A stretch of DNA of 64,000 nt from CAZYSK01 sp964649415 (GCA_964649415.1 CAZYSK010000009.1:1-64000); one strand, 5' to 3'; counted from the stretch's first letter, positions 1 to 8,365 are shown. Notes: generated from the letters alone by a model not told the origin. A program made the numbers and translations.

Positions 1-96
1 TTGTCAAATCGCACAAATCAAGTGCGCTCACAATTCCAGAGATGCACCCATGTGATATGCCGTCAGTGCAAGAAGACTTCGAGGCAGGAGGACCTC

Positions 97-1149
97 CTAC
101 ACCTCGTGCACGTCCAACACCACCTTGATCGTGCTCGGGTCCTCCCGGTCCACCTGCTCGAACGCAGCGGTGACGTCCCGCAGGGGCATCTGGTGCGTGA
201 TCAGCAGCTCCGGATGTAACAAGCCCTTCTCCAGCAGGCGGATGGCGCGCGAGAACTCGCCCAGGGTCACGCGGGAGGCGATGATCTGCGCCTCTTTCAG
301 TACCAGGGCCTTGAAATAGACAGAGGACAGTTGCTCGCCCAACCCGGCCGTGACGATCCGCCCCCCGTTGCGGATCATGTGGACGGCCTGCGCCAGGGGG
401 GCATCTTGCCCCGCCACAAGGTGATAGTGGCCGACAGCCTCGATCACGCAGTCCACGCCGACGCCCTGCGTGATCTCAAGCACCCGCTCTACCGGATCCG
501 CCTCGGTGAGATTGACCGTGTAGTCGGCCCCCAGTTGGCGCGCCGTCTCCAGGCGGAACGGTTGCAGGTCGGCGACGACAGTCACCGCAGGGCTGGCGCT
601 GTGACATAGGACGTCGAGCACCGAGAGCCCCAAGCGCCCCGCCCCCAGGATGGCCACACGCTCCCCCGGCTGGACCTGTCCCCGCCACAGGATGTGATGC
701 CCCAGGCCATACATCTCGACCATCGGCGCATAGGCCATCGGGATGCTGTCGGGCAGCGCGTACACGTGGTCCGCCGGCGCAGCGACGTATTGGGCGAAGC
801 CGCCGTCGAGATCCACGCCCAGCAGCTTGAGCGTGCGGCAGGCGTTGAGGTGGCCGGACAGGCAGGCAGGACACGCGTGGCAACACAAGATCGGGTCCAC
901 GACCACCCGATCGCCGGCCTTGAAGCCATCGACGTCCCGCCCAACCTCCTCGACGATGCCCCCGAACTCGTGCCCCTGGATGGCCGGGAACCGGACCCGC
1001 TCGTGGAACTCGCCGCGATAGATGTGCACGTCGGTGCCACAGATGCCCGCATAGGCGGGCGCTACCAACACCTCGTCTGGGCCGATGCGCGGGTCGGGCG
1101 CATCGCCCAGGCGAATGTCTCGATCATCATACAGAATGCCTGCTTTCAT
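97..1149 (-). CDS. Zinc-dependent alcohol/polyol dehydrogenase (MDR superfamily)
   Basis: A 350-residue medium-chain dehydrogenase, the usual family length. It most likely oxidises a secondary alcohol, polyol or sugar derivative with NAD(P). The catalytic zinc ligand region CGTDVHIYRGEF lies near residue 37. The structural zinc lobe has the four-Cys pattern CHACPACLSGHLNAC near residues 90-104, and the Rossmann glycine motif GAGRLG is near residue 170. The ATG has GGAG upstream. It lies downstream of the SIS gene on the same strand (167 bp gap), so the two may act on the same sugar or amino-sugar route. Threonine-, sorbitol- and galactitol-type dehydrogenases share this layout, so the substrate is not assigned. 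Confidence 0.9.
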   Translation of the reverse strand: MKAGILYDDRDIRLGDAPDPRIGPDEVLVAPAYAGICGTDVHIYRGEFHERVRFPAIQGHEFGGIVEEVGRDVDGFKAGDRVVVDPILCCHACPACLSGHLNACRTLKLLGVDLDGGFAQYVAAPADHVYALPDSIPMAYAPMVEMYGLGHHILWRGQVQPGERVAILGAGRLGLSVLDVLCHSASPAVTVVADLQPFRLETARQLGADYTVNLTEADPVERVLEITQGVGVDCVIEAVGHYHLVAGQDAPLAQAVHMIRNGGRIVTAGLGEQLSSVYFKALVLKEAQIIASRVTLGEFSRAIRLLEKGLLHPELLITHQMPLRDVTAAFEQVDREDPSTIKVVLDVHEV

Positions 1150-1218
1150 GTCATTTACACTCCTATCCAGTCAGACACACGTCACGTTCGCCTGTACCCG
1201 GTAACCGTAGGGCCAAGC

Positions 1219-1313
1219 GCGAACGCTGACGTTTCACGCCTGACGTTTGACGCTTGACGCTTGACGATGGACCGCCGGCATCGCCGGATTGGAACAATCC
1301 GCGCCGGCATTTT
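1219..1313. repeat. Intergenic repeat cluster with a nested hairpin
   Basis: The gap between the dehydrogenase and SIS genes holds a low-complexity run built from TGACGTTTGACGC-like words (about 1225-1265). A hairpin CGGATTG-GAA-CAATCCG follows (1285-1301), flanked by direct copies of GCCGGCAT at 1274-1281 and 1303-1310. The flanks could be a target duplication. They could also be the two arms of another repeat family, since GCCGGC is self-complementary. The TGACGTTTGACGC text recurs inverted on the other side of the SIS gene, near 2466-2500. Confidence 0.6.
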
Positions 1314-1316
1314 GAC

Positions 1317-2354
1317 TCACCGCGTCTCAGTCACCTTGGTCAGCCCACGCGGGTGGTCGGGGTCATAGCCCTTGGCCAGCGTCACGTGCAGCGCCAGCAA
1401 CTGCCCCGGCACGATGCACGTGAAGGGCGAGAGCCACTCGGGCAAGGCCACCGGCAGACGGAACGGCGTGCGCGCCATCCCCAGCGCCTCGTCCTGGCCC
1501 GAGATGACGATCAGCTCCGCCTCGCGGGCGGCCAACTCGCGCGCCAGCGCCAATATGTCGGCGTAGACCGCACCCTGCGGGGCGACGACGAGCGCGGGGA
1601 ATCCGCGCTCGACGATGGCGACCGGGCCGTGGCGGAAGTCGGCCGAGGAGTAAGGCTCGGCGGTGACGTAGGTCAGTTCCTTGAGCTTGAGCGCGATCTC
1701 GAAGGCGGTGGCATAGTTGTAGCCCCGGCCCAGCACGACGCACTCGGTGGCGTAGGCATAGCGCTGGGCAGCCACGGCCACGGTCTCCTCCAGCGCCAGT
1801 GTCTCCTCCACCACATCAGGCACACCCCGCAGAGCGGCCAGATGCTCACCGTCGCCCGCCAGTTGCACCGCCAGCAGCGCCATGGCGGCGAGCTGCGCCG
1901 TGTAGGTCTTTGTGGCAGCCACGGCCCGCTCATCGCCCGCCCCCAGCAGCAACACGTGCTCCGCGGCACAGGCCAGGGGCGACTCGGGTTCGTTGGTGAC
2001 GGCCACCGTCAGCGCCCCCTGCCGCCCCCCCTCCTCGACGACAGCCACGATGTCCGGCGACTGCCCCGATTGCGACACGCCCAGCACCAACGCGTCGCGC
2101 AACTGCGGCGGCGTGCCATAGATGCTGAATAGAGAGGGGGTGGCCAGCGCCACCGGCAGCTTGTCCAGCGCGCCGAAGAGGTACTTGGCGTAGCGGGCAG
2201 CGTTGTCCGAGGTGCCCCGCGCGGCTATGACGGCGTAGCGCACGTCACGGGCGCGGATCGCGGCGGCGATGCGCGCCGCGGTCTCAACCTGCTCGTCTAG
2301 CAGGCGGGCCAGCACCTGTGGTTGCTCGTGGATCTCCTCGTTCAGGTAGCTCAT
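1317..2354 (-). CDS. SIS-domain sugar isomerase/deglycase (GlmS C-terminal-like)
   Basis: A 345-residue protein made of two SIS domains with no glutaminase domain. The first has AARGTSDNAARYAKY near residue 44 and the phosphosugar serine loop GVSQSGQSPD near 93. The second has GRGYNYATAFEIALKLKE followed by the E-x-Y-S-x-A-D-F-R-H-G-P motif typical of the GlmS/AgaS/FrlB group. Such proteins isomerise or deaminate amino-sugar phosphates, or cleave fructose-amine phosphates. The ATG is preceded by GGGAGGAGC. It is upstream of the zinc dehydrogenase in the same direction, which suggests a small sugar catabolic unit, but the exact substrate cannot be read from the sequence. Confidence 0.85.
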   Translation of the reverse strand: MSYLNEEIHEQPQVLARLLDEQVETAARIAAAIRARDVRYAVIAARGTSDNAARYAKYLFGALDKLPVALATPSLFSIYGTPPQLRDALVLGVSQSGQSPDIVAVVEEGGRQGALTVAVTNEPESPLACAAEHVLLLGAGDERAVAATKTYTAQLAAMALLAVQLAGDGEHLAALRGVPDVVEETLALEETVAVAAQRYAYATECVVLGRGYNYATAFEIALKLKELTYVTAEPYSSADFRHGPVAIVERGFPALVVAPQGAVYADILALARELAAREAELIVISGQDEALGMARTPFRLPVALPEWLSPFTCIVPGQLLALHVTLAKGYDPDHPRGLTKVTETR

Positions 2355-2839
2355 ACATGCTCCTCCCGGGTTGCATCGATGTGTAGGACAGGGGGACAGA
2401 GATGGCGGCTGTCGACCGCTCCCATGGGCTCGTCAAGCGCGGTTTGGAAACCGCGGCTACAGCTGTCGAACGTCAAACGCCAAGCGTGAAACGTCAGCGT
2501 CGGCCTCCACCCGGCAGCAATGTGCCAATGTCTGTCAATGTCTCAGTATACGCCACTTGGCCTGGAAGTCAACGCAGGTCGGCGAGATTCCACCCCCAGG
2601 CGAGGATTCAGCCTGGTCTTGACATCTGGCCTCAAACGTGATAGAACATAAACACTGTTTCCAGTGATCACCGCGCTTGCCGTGAGCATGCCGGAGTAGC
2701 GCATCGATAGAGAACACGACCACCTCGTGGAACGGGTCAAGGCCAGCGCCCTGGCGATCTCAGAGGAAACGGTCTCCCCTTCACCAGCAGGTACGCAGAC
2801 CCGGTAGGTCCGATCAGTGATATCTCAGTGAGGTGATAC
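2355..2839. other. Intergenic region: repeats plus etfB promoter and leader
   Basis: No gene is supported in these 485 bp. From the left it holds a hairpin GCGGTTT-GG-AAACCGC followed by GGCTACAG (2439-2462), an inverted copy of the TGACGTTTGACGC text (about 2466-2500), then the likely etfB promoter and a leader of roughly 185 nt. The GGCTACAG hairpin has a relative near 21854-21877 with the same flank but a different stem. Confidence 0.55.
2619..2647 (+). promoter_or_regulatory. Candidate sigma70-type promoter for etfB-etfA-glcD
   Basis: A perfect -35 TTGACA (2619-2624) is followed 17 bp later by TAGAAC (2642-2647), a weaker -10 with four consensus bases. It points towards etfB and would give a leader of about 185 nt. 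No known riboswitch was recognised in that leader. Confidence 0.5.
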
Positions 2840-3658
2840 GTGCACATCCTCGTGCCAATCAAACAAGTGCCCGAGACAAGTAACGTCCGAATGGACCCAG
2901 AGACGGGAACGATGATCCGTTCTGGTGCGGAGGCCATCGTCAACCCACTCGATCTCTACGCCATCGAGGCCGCCCTACGGCTGCGCGAGCAGGTCGGCGG
3001 GCAGGTCGTCGCCCTATCAATGGGGCCGCCCGCCGCCGCGAAAGCGCTGAAGGAAGCCATCGCGATGGGGTGCGACGATGGCATCTTGCTCAGCGATAGG
3101 CACTTCGCCGGATCAGACACGTGGGCGACGGCCTACGCGCTGGCGCAGGCCATCAAGCACATCGCGGCAACGGACGCCACGCCTGGCTTGATTGTCTGCG
3201 GCGAGCGCGCCATCGACGGGGACACGGGCCAGGTGGGGCCGGGCATCGCGTCGTTCCTCGACCTGCCCGTGGCGACGTACGTCAGGCGCATCAGCGACGT
3301 GTCGGCGAACGGCCTGCGGGTGGAACGGCTGGTCGAGGGCGGCACAGAGATTCAGTGGCTGCCTCTGCCGGCCGTCCTGACCGTCGTCAAAGAGATCGCT
3401 TACCCGCGCCTGCCGACGCTGCGCGGCAAACAGCGCGCCAAGCGCACCGATCTGCCGGTGTGGGGGCCGGCGGACATCGAGGCAAAGGCCGAGTGGCTGG
3501 GGCTGAAAGGATCGCCGACGCGCGTGGTCAAGATCGCCAAGCCCCAGGTGGCCCGGCAGGGGGAACTCATCCACATCAAAGACCCTGCCGACGTAGACCG
3601 CGCCGCGACGCGCTTGGTTGAGTTTCTGCGCGAGCGCCAATTCGTGCGCACGCAATAA
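2840..3658 (+). CDS. etfB: Electron transfer flavoprotein, beta subunit
   Basis: A 272-residue EtfB (usual range 250-270). The GTG start is chosen because GAGGTGAT sits just upstream and the protein then begins HILVPIKQVPET, a typical EtfB N-terminus. The nucleotide-binding loop AIDGDTGQVGP lies near residue 127. EtfB pairs with EtfA to carry electrons from a flavin dehydrogenase. The next two genes are EtfA and a GlcD-like FAD oxidase, the arrangement known from ETF-linked lactate or glycolate dehydrogenases. Whether this ETF bifurcates electrons or just shuttles them cannot be decided by eye. Confidence 0.95.
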   Translation: MHILVPIKQVPETSNVRMDPETGTMIRSGAEAIVNPLDLYAIEAALRLREQVGGQVVALSMGPPAAAKALKEAIAMGCDDGILLSDRHFAGSDTWATAYALAQAIKHIAATDATPGLIVCGERAIDGDTGQVGPGIASFLDLPVATYVRRISDVSANGLRVERLVEGGTEIQWLPLPAVLTVVKEIAYPRLPTLRGKQRAKRTDLPVWGPADIEAKAEWLGLKGSPTRVVKIAKPQVARQGELIHIKDPADVDRAATRLVEFLRERQFVRTQ

Positions 3659-3662
3659 GAAA

Positions 3663-3696
3663 AGAAACCAGGTTTTTCGGAAAAAACCTGGTTTCT
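3663..3696. repeat. Perfect hairpin AGAAACCAGGTTTTT between etfB and etfA
   Basis: Arms AGAAACCAGGTTTTT (3663-3677) and its exact complement (3682-3696) surround a 4-base loop CGGA, making a 15-bp stem inside the operon. The same arm sequence bounds longer elements at 45151-45213 and 46215-46313, so this is the shortest form of a repeat family. In RNA it would lie just before the etfA ribosome-binding site and could dampen read-through or protect the etfB message. Confidence 0.8.
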
Positions 3697-3715
3697 ATCT
3701 ATGGAGAGAGAATCC

Positions 3716-4732
3716 GTGACCTGGTCTGATATCTGGACGCTGGCTGAACTGAAAAGCGACAACAAACGTATGGCCCCTGCCCGCCTGCACGCCGTATCCT
3801 TCGAGCTGCTGACGCGCGGGCGCGCCCTGGCCGACGCGCGCGGGTGCCGGCTGTGCTCCGTCGTGCTGGGCGACCGGATCGACACAACAGAGGTGAACGA
3901 ACTGATTGCTCGCGGCGCGGACCGCGTCTACGTGGTTCGGCACCCCTCGCTGGCGAACTTCCTGGTTCAACCCTACGCTCACGTCCTGCAATACCTGGTT
4001 GAGCACTACCGCCCCGAGGTCTTGATCGCCGCCGCGACGACGACGGGCCGGACGCTGATGCCCTACCTGTCGGTGAAGGTTCACGCGGGGCTGACCGCCG
4101 ACTGCACCGGGCTGGAGATCGAGCCTGAGACGGGCAATCTCCTGCAAACGCGGCCCGCCATTGGCGGCAACATCATGGCGACGATCAAGACGCCCACCGC
4201 CCGCCCGCAGATGGCGACAGTGCGCCCCAAATCGACCCCGCAGGCGGAGCGCGATCCAACCCGCACCGGCGAGATCGTGCCGGTAGACGTGCCGGAAGAG
4301 CTGCTCCAGACCGCAGCGCGATACGAACGCTTCGTGCCAGACGCATCGCAGCAGGTCGTCATCGAGGACGCGGAGGTGATCGTCGCCGGGGGGCGGGGAC
4401 TGAAGAAAGCAGAGCACTTTGAGCTGATCCAGCGGCTGGCCGAGTTGCTGGAGGGGAGTGTCGGCGCGTCGCGGGTGGCGGTGGATCGGGGTTGGCAGCC
4501 GTATCCGCGCCAGATCGGCTTGAGCGGCAAGACAGTCGCGCCCAAGCTATACGTCGCCTGCGGCATTTCTGGGGCCATCCAGCACCTGGCTGGCATGCAG
4601 ACGGCGGAGAACGTCGTCGCCATCAACACCGATCCCGATGCGCAGATCTTTCAGGTCGCCGACCTGGGCATCGTTGGAGATCTATTCGACCTGCTGCCGG
4701 CGGTGATCAAGAAGCTTGAGGAAGGCGCATGA
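3716..4732 (+). CDS. etfA: Electron transfer flavoprotein, alpha subunit
   Basis: Start set at GTG 3716, giving 338 residues that begin VTWSDIWTLAEL, the normal EtfA N-terminus, with GGAGAGAG a few bases upstream. An in-frame ATG at 3701 has no Shine-Dalgarno. The C-terminal FAD-binding domain is complete: VAGGRGLKKAEHF, GASRVAVDRGW, QIGLSGKTVAPKLY, ACGISGAIQHLAGM and DPDAQIF. There is no ferredoxin domain at the N-terminus. The stop overlaps the FAD oxidase start (ATGA), which indicates translational coupling. Confidence 0.94.
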   Translation: MTWSDIWTLAELKSDNKRMAPARLHAVSFELLTRGRALADARGCRLCSVVLGDRIDTTEVNELIARGADRVYVVRHPSLANFLVQPYAHVLQYLVEHYRPEVLIAAATTTGRTLMPYLSVKVHAGLTADCTGLEIEPETGNLLQTRPAIGGNIMATIKTPTARPQMATVRPKSTPQAERDPTRTGEIVPVDVPEELLQTAARYERFVPDASQQVVIEDAEVIVAGGRGLKKAEHFELIQRLAELLEGSVGASRVAVDRGWQPYPRQIGLSGKTVAPKLYVACGISGAIQHLAGMQTAENVVAINTDPDAQIFQVADLGIVGDLFDLLPAVIKKLEEGA

Positions 4733-6144
4733 AACCATACAACTCACTCACACCAGCCACGATCGCTGAGTTGGCCCGCATCGTGGGGGAGAAGCACCTC
4801 ATCCACGACGATCCCGAGAAGCTCGCCGCCTACGCCCACGACGAGGTCGCCGACACGGTCTTTGCGCGCACGCCCGACGTGGTCGTGAAACCCGCCAGCG
4901 CGGAAGAGATCTCGGCCATTATGAAACTGGCGAACCGTGAGCTGATCCCGGTCACGCCCCGCGGCGCAGGTTCGGGACTGTCGGGCGGCGCGACGCCTGT
5001 CTACGGCGGGATCGTGATGTCGCTGGAGCGGATGAACCGCATCCTGGAGGTGGACCGCGACAACCTGGTCGCCGTAGTCGAGCCAGGCGTGGTCACCAAC
5101 GCGATCAACGAGGCCATCAAGGAGGATGGGTTGTTCTACGCCGGATACCCGATGAGCGTGGAGACGTGCTTCATCGGCGGGAACGTCGCGGAGAACGCCG
5201 GCGGCGGCAAGGCGATCAAGTACGGCGTGACAGGCCGCTACGTGCTGGGGTTGGAGGTGGTCTTGCCAACCGGCGAGATCATCACCCTGGGCGGGAAGCG
5301 GGTCAAGGACGTAACCGGCTACGACCTGATCCAACTGATGGTCGGCTCGGAGGGCACGTTGGGCATCTTCACCCAGATCATCCTCAAGCTGTTGCCCCTG
5401 CCCACCTCGAAGGTCGATCTACTGGTGCTGTTCGAGGACGTGCGCTCCGCGATGGCCATGGTGCCCGAGATTATGACCAACGGGCGCATCATCCCCACTG
5501 CGATCGAGTTCATGGACAAGCTCTCGGTACAGACGACGTGCCGCTATCTGCAGGAGGAACTGCCCTACGAGCAAGCGGGCGCGATGCTGTTGATTGAGGT
5601 AGACGGCAGCAACGAGGCTCAGGTGGAGCAGGAGTACGAGACGATTGGCGAGCTGTGCCTGGAACACGGCGCTATTGAGGTATACGTGGCGGACAACTAT
5701 ACGACACAGGAGCGCGTCTGGGCCGTGCGGCGCAACATCGCCGAGGCGTTCAAGGTCTACAGCCCGGTGCAGAGCCTGGAGGACATCGTCGTGCCGTTTG
5801 GACAGATCCCCGATCTGATCCCCGAACTCGAGCGGCTGTCCGAGAAATACAGCGTGATCATCCCCTGCTACGGCCACGCTGGCGACGGCAACCTGCACGC
5901 CACGGTGGTCAAGCATCCCGATACGCCGATGGAAGAATGGGGCGAACTGGAACGCGCGGTACTGATCGAGCTGTATCACGCCGTGGCTCAACTGGGCGGG
6001 ACGATCAGCGGCGAGCACGGCATCGGCATCAAGCGGCGCGAGTTTCTGCCGCTCGTCATGGACGAGACCGTGATCGCGCTGCAACGTCGCGTCAAGCAGG
6101 CCTTCGATCCAAATGGCGTTCTGAATCCGGGGAAGATATTCTGA
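4729..6144 (+). CDS. glcD: FAD-binding 2-hydroxyacid oxidase/dehydrogenase (GlcD type)
   Basis: A 471-residue flavoenzyme of the PCMH/GlcD family, normal in length. The FAD-binding part includes TPRGAGSGLSGGATP near residue 80 and the N-A-G-G-G-K stretch near 157. The C-terminal oxidase domain has GHAGDGNLHATVV near 385 and the hallmark GEHGIGIKRREFL near 428. Family members oxidise D-lactate, glycolate or 2-hydroxyglutarate. The 4-bp overlap with etfA suggests electrons pass straight to this ETF, as in ETF-coupled lactate dehydrogenases. The substrate is inferred only at that level. Confidence 0.9.
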   Translation: MKPYNSLTPATIAELARIVGEKHLIHDDPEKLAAYAHDEVADTVFARTPDVVVKPASAEEISAIMKLANRELIPVTPRGAGSGLSGGATPVYGGIVMSLERMNRILEVDRDNLVAVVEPGVVTNAINEAIKEDGLFYAGYPMSVETCFIGGNVAENAGGGKAIKYGVTGRYVLGLEVVLPTGEIITLGGKRVKDVTGYDLIQLMVGSEGTLGIFTQIILKLLPLPTSKVDLLVLFEDVRSAMAMVPEIMTNGRIIPTAIEFMDKLSVQTTCRYLQEELPYEQAGAMLLIEVDGSNEAQVEQEYETIGELCLEHGAIEVYVADNYTTQERVWAVRRNIAEAFKVYSPVQSLEDIVVPFGQIPDLIPELERLSEKYSVIIPCYGHAGDGNLHATVVKHPDTPMEEWGELERAVLIELYHAVAQLGGTISGEHGIGIKRREFLPLVMDETVIALQRRVKQAFDPNGVLNPGKIF

Positions 6145-6152
6145 GAAACCTA

Positions 6153-6221
6153 CAAATCAGCAAATCGGCAAGTCAGCAAGTCGGCAAGTCGGCAAGTCGG
6201 CAAGTCGGCAAGTCGGCAAAC
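6153..6221. repeat. Tandem 8-bp repeat (CGGCAAGT)
   Basis: About eight copies of CGGCAAGT, some with single changes, follow the glcD stop directly. A half copy of the ACCTGGTTTCT repeat arm follows (about 6229-6240). Slippage-prone and non-coding. Confidence 0.8.
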
Positions 6222-6291
6222 TAGCGACAAGACCTGGTTTCTCGGGCCGTGGATCGGCGCTGAGTCCCCTTGACGCAGGCGCGCTGGGACC

Positions 6292-6308
6292 GCCGCCATC
6301 TTGGCGGC
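6292..6308. repeat. Hairpin GCCGCC-ATCTT-GGCGGC
   Basis: This belongs to a family seen also near 33656-33672 (GCGGCC stem) and 56871-56887 (GCCGGC stem). The loop text ATCYT and upstream GGAC/GGAT are kept while the stem bases change on both sides. Confidence 0.6.
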
Positions 6309-6337
6309 ATGTTCGTAGTTACGCACGGAGCGTAGCG

Positions 6338-6726
6338 GAGTGCGGTTCTTCGCTACATTCAAAGTCCTCGCCATCGCCCTCGACGAACTCGACCACCCAG
6401 TCGTCCGGATACCGGCAGCGCAGCGACTGCCTCGCCGTCTCACGCCAGCGGTCTTTCGCCTTCTCGGCGAAACAGCCGCGCCCGCGCCACCAACAGATCG
6501 GCGCGGGGATGAGATTGTAGCCCCTCTAATGGTCTCTCTCCTGCCGCCTTTCCAAACACTCGGTCAAGTCCACCATACCCCTGGGCCGGTAGCCCATCCC
6601 GGCCAGCATGACGACCTTGGGCGTATACCCACAAAACACATCCTGGTATCTCGCCTCTAGCTCCTGCCGCGTAAGCTGGCCCCTGGACGCACGTCCGGCT
6701 GGTTTTCGCGGATGGTTCCACTCCAC
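6338..6726 (-). pseudogene. Degenerate coding remnant with an in-frame stop
   Basis: Reading the minus strand from an ATG at 6726 gives MEWNHPRKPAG..., then LTRQELEARYQDVFCGYTPK. A TAG stop follows at 6526-6528, and reading continues in the same frame with a coherent, Trp- and charge-rich sequence containing FVEGDGEDFECSEE before the next stop near 6338. The two halves look like one former protein of about 128 codons. The C-terminal FVEGDGE stretch faintly recalls the L-2-amino-thiazoline-4-carboxylate hydrolase C-terminus, but this is a weak resemblance. The rest of the 6145-6951 gap shows repeats and nothing else I can support. Confidence 0.3.
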
Positions 6727-6951
6727 CAGAGTCCGCCACAGTATACCTCAAAACCCAGATTTGTCGCCCCGCGAAGGCATCATGGGCTGGAAGACGCGAG
6801 AGAGCGAACGATCACACGTGTCCCGGCACCGGCGGCAGCTTGCTTTCGAGGCCAGGCGGTGCTATGATGCTGCCGGCAGCGGAAGTCGGCGGCTGCCCCG
6901 GCCGGTGGCATTCATCCCTGCAACAACGACAGTCAGCCAGGAGGCACATGT

Positions 6952-7923
6952 ATGTCAGACAAATCGGCGCAACCCGCGGCGTCGGTGGCCATCTTCTACT
7001 TCTCCGGCACAGGCAACACGGAGATCATAGCCGATCTCCTGACCCGAGAGTTCGAGCAGAGCGGCTGTCGCGTCAAGACCACGTTCATCAACAAGGCCCT
7101 CGTCGAGACCCTCTCCCAAAACGGCGAACGTGGAGCACGCTTGCATGGCTTTGGCGCGGATCGTTCCGCTGCGTCCGACGGCTACGACCTGGTGGGCATT
7201 GGATACCCGGTCCACGCGTTCAACGCACCCCGGATCGTCCGGGACTTCATCGACCACTTGCCCATGGCACAGGGCCAGCCGACGTTCGTCTTCAAGGACC
7301 CCGGAGACCCGATGGGCAACGGGGGCAGCACCCACATCGTGCGCCGGAAGCTCAAGCGCAGAGGATACGACGTTTTCCACGAGGCCCTCTTCGTGATGCC
7401 GTCCAACATCCTCGTCAAGTACGACAACCGGCTCGTCAAGCAGTTGTACGACAAGGCGGTGGAGGTGGCCCGTGCAACCGTTGCCGCGATCCTGTCCGGC
7501 CAGCGGAAGCTCCAACACAACGGGCTTCTGTGGCGGGCCTTGACCTGGGGCTTCAGCACGGCAGAGGGCTGGGGAGCGCGCTTCTTTGGAAAGCACCTCC
7601 ATGCATCTGATGCGTGCACGCTGTGCGGCAAGTGCGCGCGCGAATGCCCGATGGGCAACATCTCGATCGTGGATGGCGACGGCACTGCCGCGCGCGTCCG
7701 ATTTGGGTGGGACTGTGTGTTCTGTATGCACTGCGTCTATGCCTGCCCTGTGAGCGCCATCTCCCCGCGCGGCCTTGGGTTCGTGGTGCTGGATGACGGC
7801 GCGGATGGTTCCAGGCCGTGCGACCTTCAGCGAGTGATCGCGGACCCGAACCTGACAGGGGATTTCGTCTCGAAAGACACGCAGGGGTATTTCAAGAGCT
7901 TCCGGGAGTACCTGGAGTCCTGA
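6952..7923 (+). CDS. EFR1-type flavodoxin-ferredoxin fusion protein
   Basis: A 323-residue soluble redox protein. Residues 10-170 form a flavodoxin-like FMN domain starting IFYFSGTGNTE, the phosphate-binding loop. Residues 222-266 carry two [4Fe-4S] motifs, CTLCGKCARECP and CVFCMHCVYACP (Cys 222, 225, 228, 232 and 255, 258, 261, 265). AGGAGG lies seven bases before the ATG. Flavodoxin-two-cluster fusions are common in anaerobes and are thought to couple FMN and ferredoxin electron transfer. It stands alone between two repeat-rich gaps, so its partner is unknown. Confidence 0.88.
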   Translation: MSDKSAQPAASVAIFYFSGTGNTEIIADLLTREFEQSGCRVKTTFINKALVETLSQNGERGARLHGFGADRSAASDGYDLVGIGYPVHAFNAPRIVRDFIDHLPMAQGQPTFVFKDPGDPMGNGGSTHIVRRKLKRRGYDVFHEALFVMPSNILVKYDNRLVKQLYDKAVEVARATVAAILSGQRKLQHNGLLWRALTWGFSTAEGWGARFFGKHLHASDACTLCGKCARECPMGNISIVDGDGTAARVRFGWDCVFCMHCVYACPVSAISPRGLGFVVLDDGADGSRPCDLQRVIADPNLTGDFVSKDTQGYFKSFREYLES

Positions 7924-7985
7924 GGCACAAGGAGACAGGGGGACAAAGAGACAAGGTGACGGGGGGACAAGAGGACGAGGAACAC
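7922..7985. repeat. GGAGACAGGGGGACA-type low-complexity repeat
   Basis: Purine-rich text made of GGAGACAGGGGGACAAAG-like words begins at the stop of the EFR1 gene. Similar text occurs at 2386-2402, 34738-34768 and 46367-46435, so it is a dispersed family. Confidence 0.65.
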
Positions 7986-8002
7986 CTGGAGCGAACGAGT
8001 TC

Positions 8003-8030
8003 TTGACATACGACGCTTCCCGTGTACAAT
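8003..8030 (+). promoter_or_regulatory. Strong sigma70-type promoter upstream of the channel-receiver gene
   Basis: TTGACA (8003-8008) and TACAAT (8025-8030) are separated by 16 bp, one of the two best -35/-10 matches in the window. The predicted transcript starts near 8037 and would carry about 500 nt of structured leader before the FNT gene at 8536, or would be a separate small RNA. Confidence 0.65.
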
Positions 8031-8036
8031 TGTGCG

Positions 8037-8222
8037 CGGTGTCACGGGGGCCTCAAAAGCGGCTAACCGGGTTTCTGCTTCCAGATTCCCCGAAGAGGAA
8101 TCCGCCAAGCAGACACCCGCAGAGCCGTGGCCAGTCGGCTCATCGGTGCAGCCCAGAGTTCGCACTCCAAGAATCGTGGAGCTTAAAAAGGCAGATACGT
8201 GCCCAAGGAACGCGTATCTGCA
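8037..8222 (+). ncRNA. Candidate structured leader or small RNA
   Basis: The transcript predicted from the 8003-8030 promoter folds into a long irregular hairpin. Pairs are CGGCT/AGCCG (8060-8064 with 8122-8126), CGGGT/ACCCG (8068-8072 with 8115-8119), TCTGCTT/AAGCAGA (8074-8080 with 8107-8113) and GATTCC/GGAATC (8084-8089 with 8097-8102). A second stem GCAGATACG/CGTATCTGC (8191-8199 with 8213-8221) follows. I recognise no known riboswitch, 6S, SRP or tmRNA motif. It may be a regulatory leader for the channel gene or an independent RNA. Confidence 0.4.
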
Positions 8223-8235
8223 TATCCACGTCACG

Positions 8236-8365
8236 GCGCCATCAGAATGGCGCCTTTCTAGGGACAAGCGCGCGCCATCAGAATGGCGCCTTTCTAGGGA
8301 CAAGCGCGCGCCATCAGAATGGCGCCTTTCTAGGGACAAGGGGGCGCCATCAGAGTGTGCCTCTG
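8236..8365 (+). repeat. 36-bp hairpin repeat array (family R1), 3 full copies plus 1 degenerate
   Basis: Copies begin at 8236, 8272, 8308 and 8344, exactly 36 bp apart. Each has a hairpin GCGCCAT-CAGA-ATGGCGC followed by CTTTCTAGGGACAAG. The fourth copy is decayed. There are no spacers, so this is not CRISPR. The same unit occurs at about ten places in the window. Confidence 0.9.

Noticed and set aside
1..96. A short open frame at the left edge
   Set aside because: No ribosome-binding site, no family resemblance, and it overlaps the 3' end of the dehydrogenase.
8037..8222. Known structured RNA (6S, SRP, tmRNA, common riboswitch)
   Set aside because: None of their conserved sequence motifs is visible; kept only as an unassigned candidate.
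8236..8365. Possible CRISPR array (also 34858-34966, 36311-36415, 43353-43800)
   Set aside because: Units abut with no spacers, are 33-44 bp in period, recur singly all over the window, and no cas gene is near.
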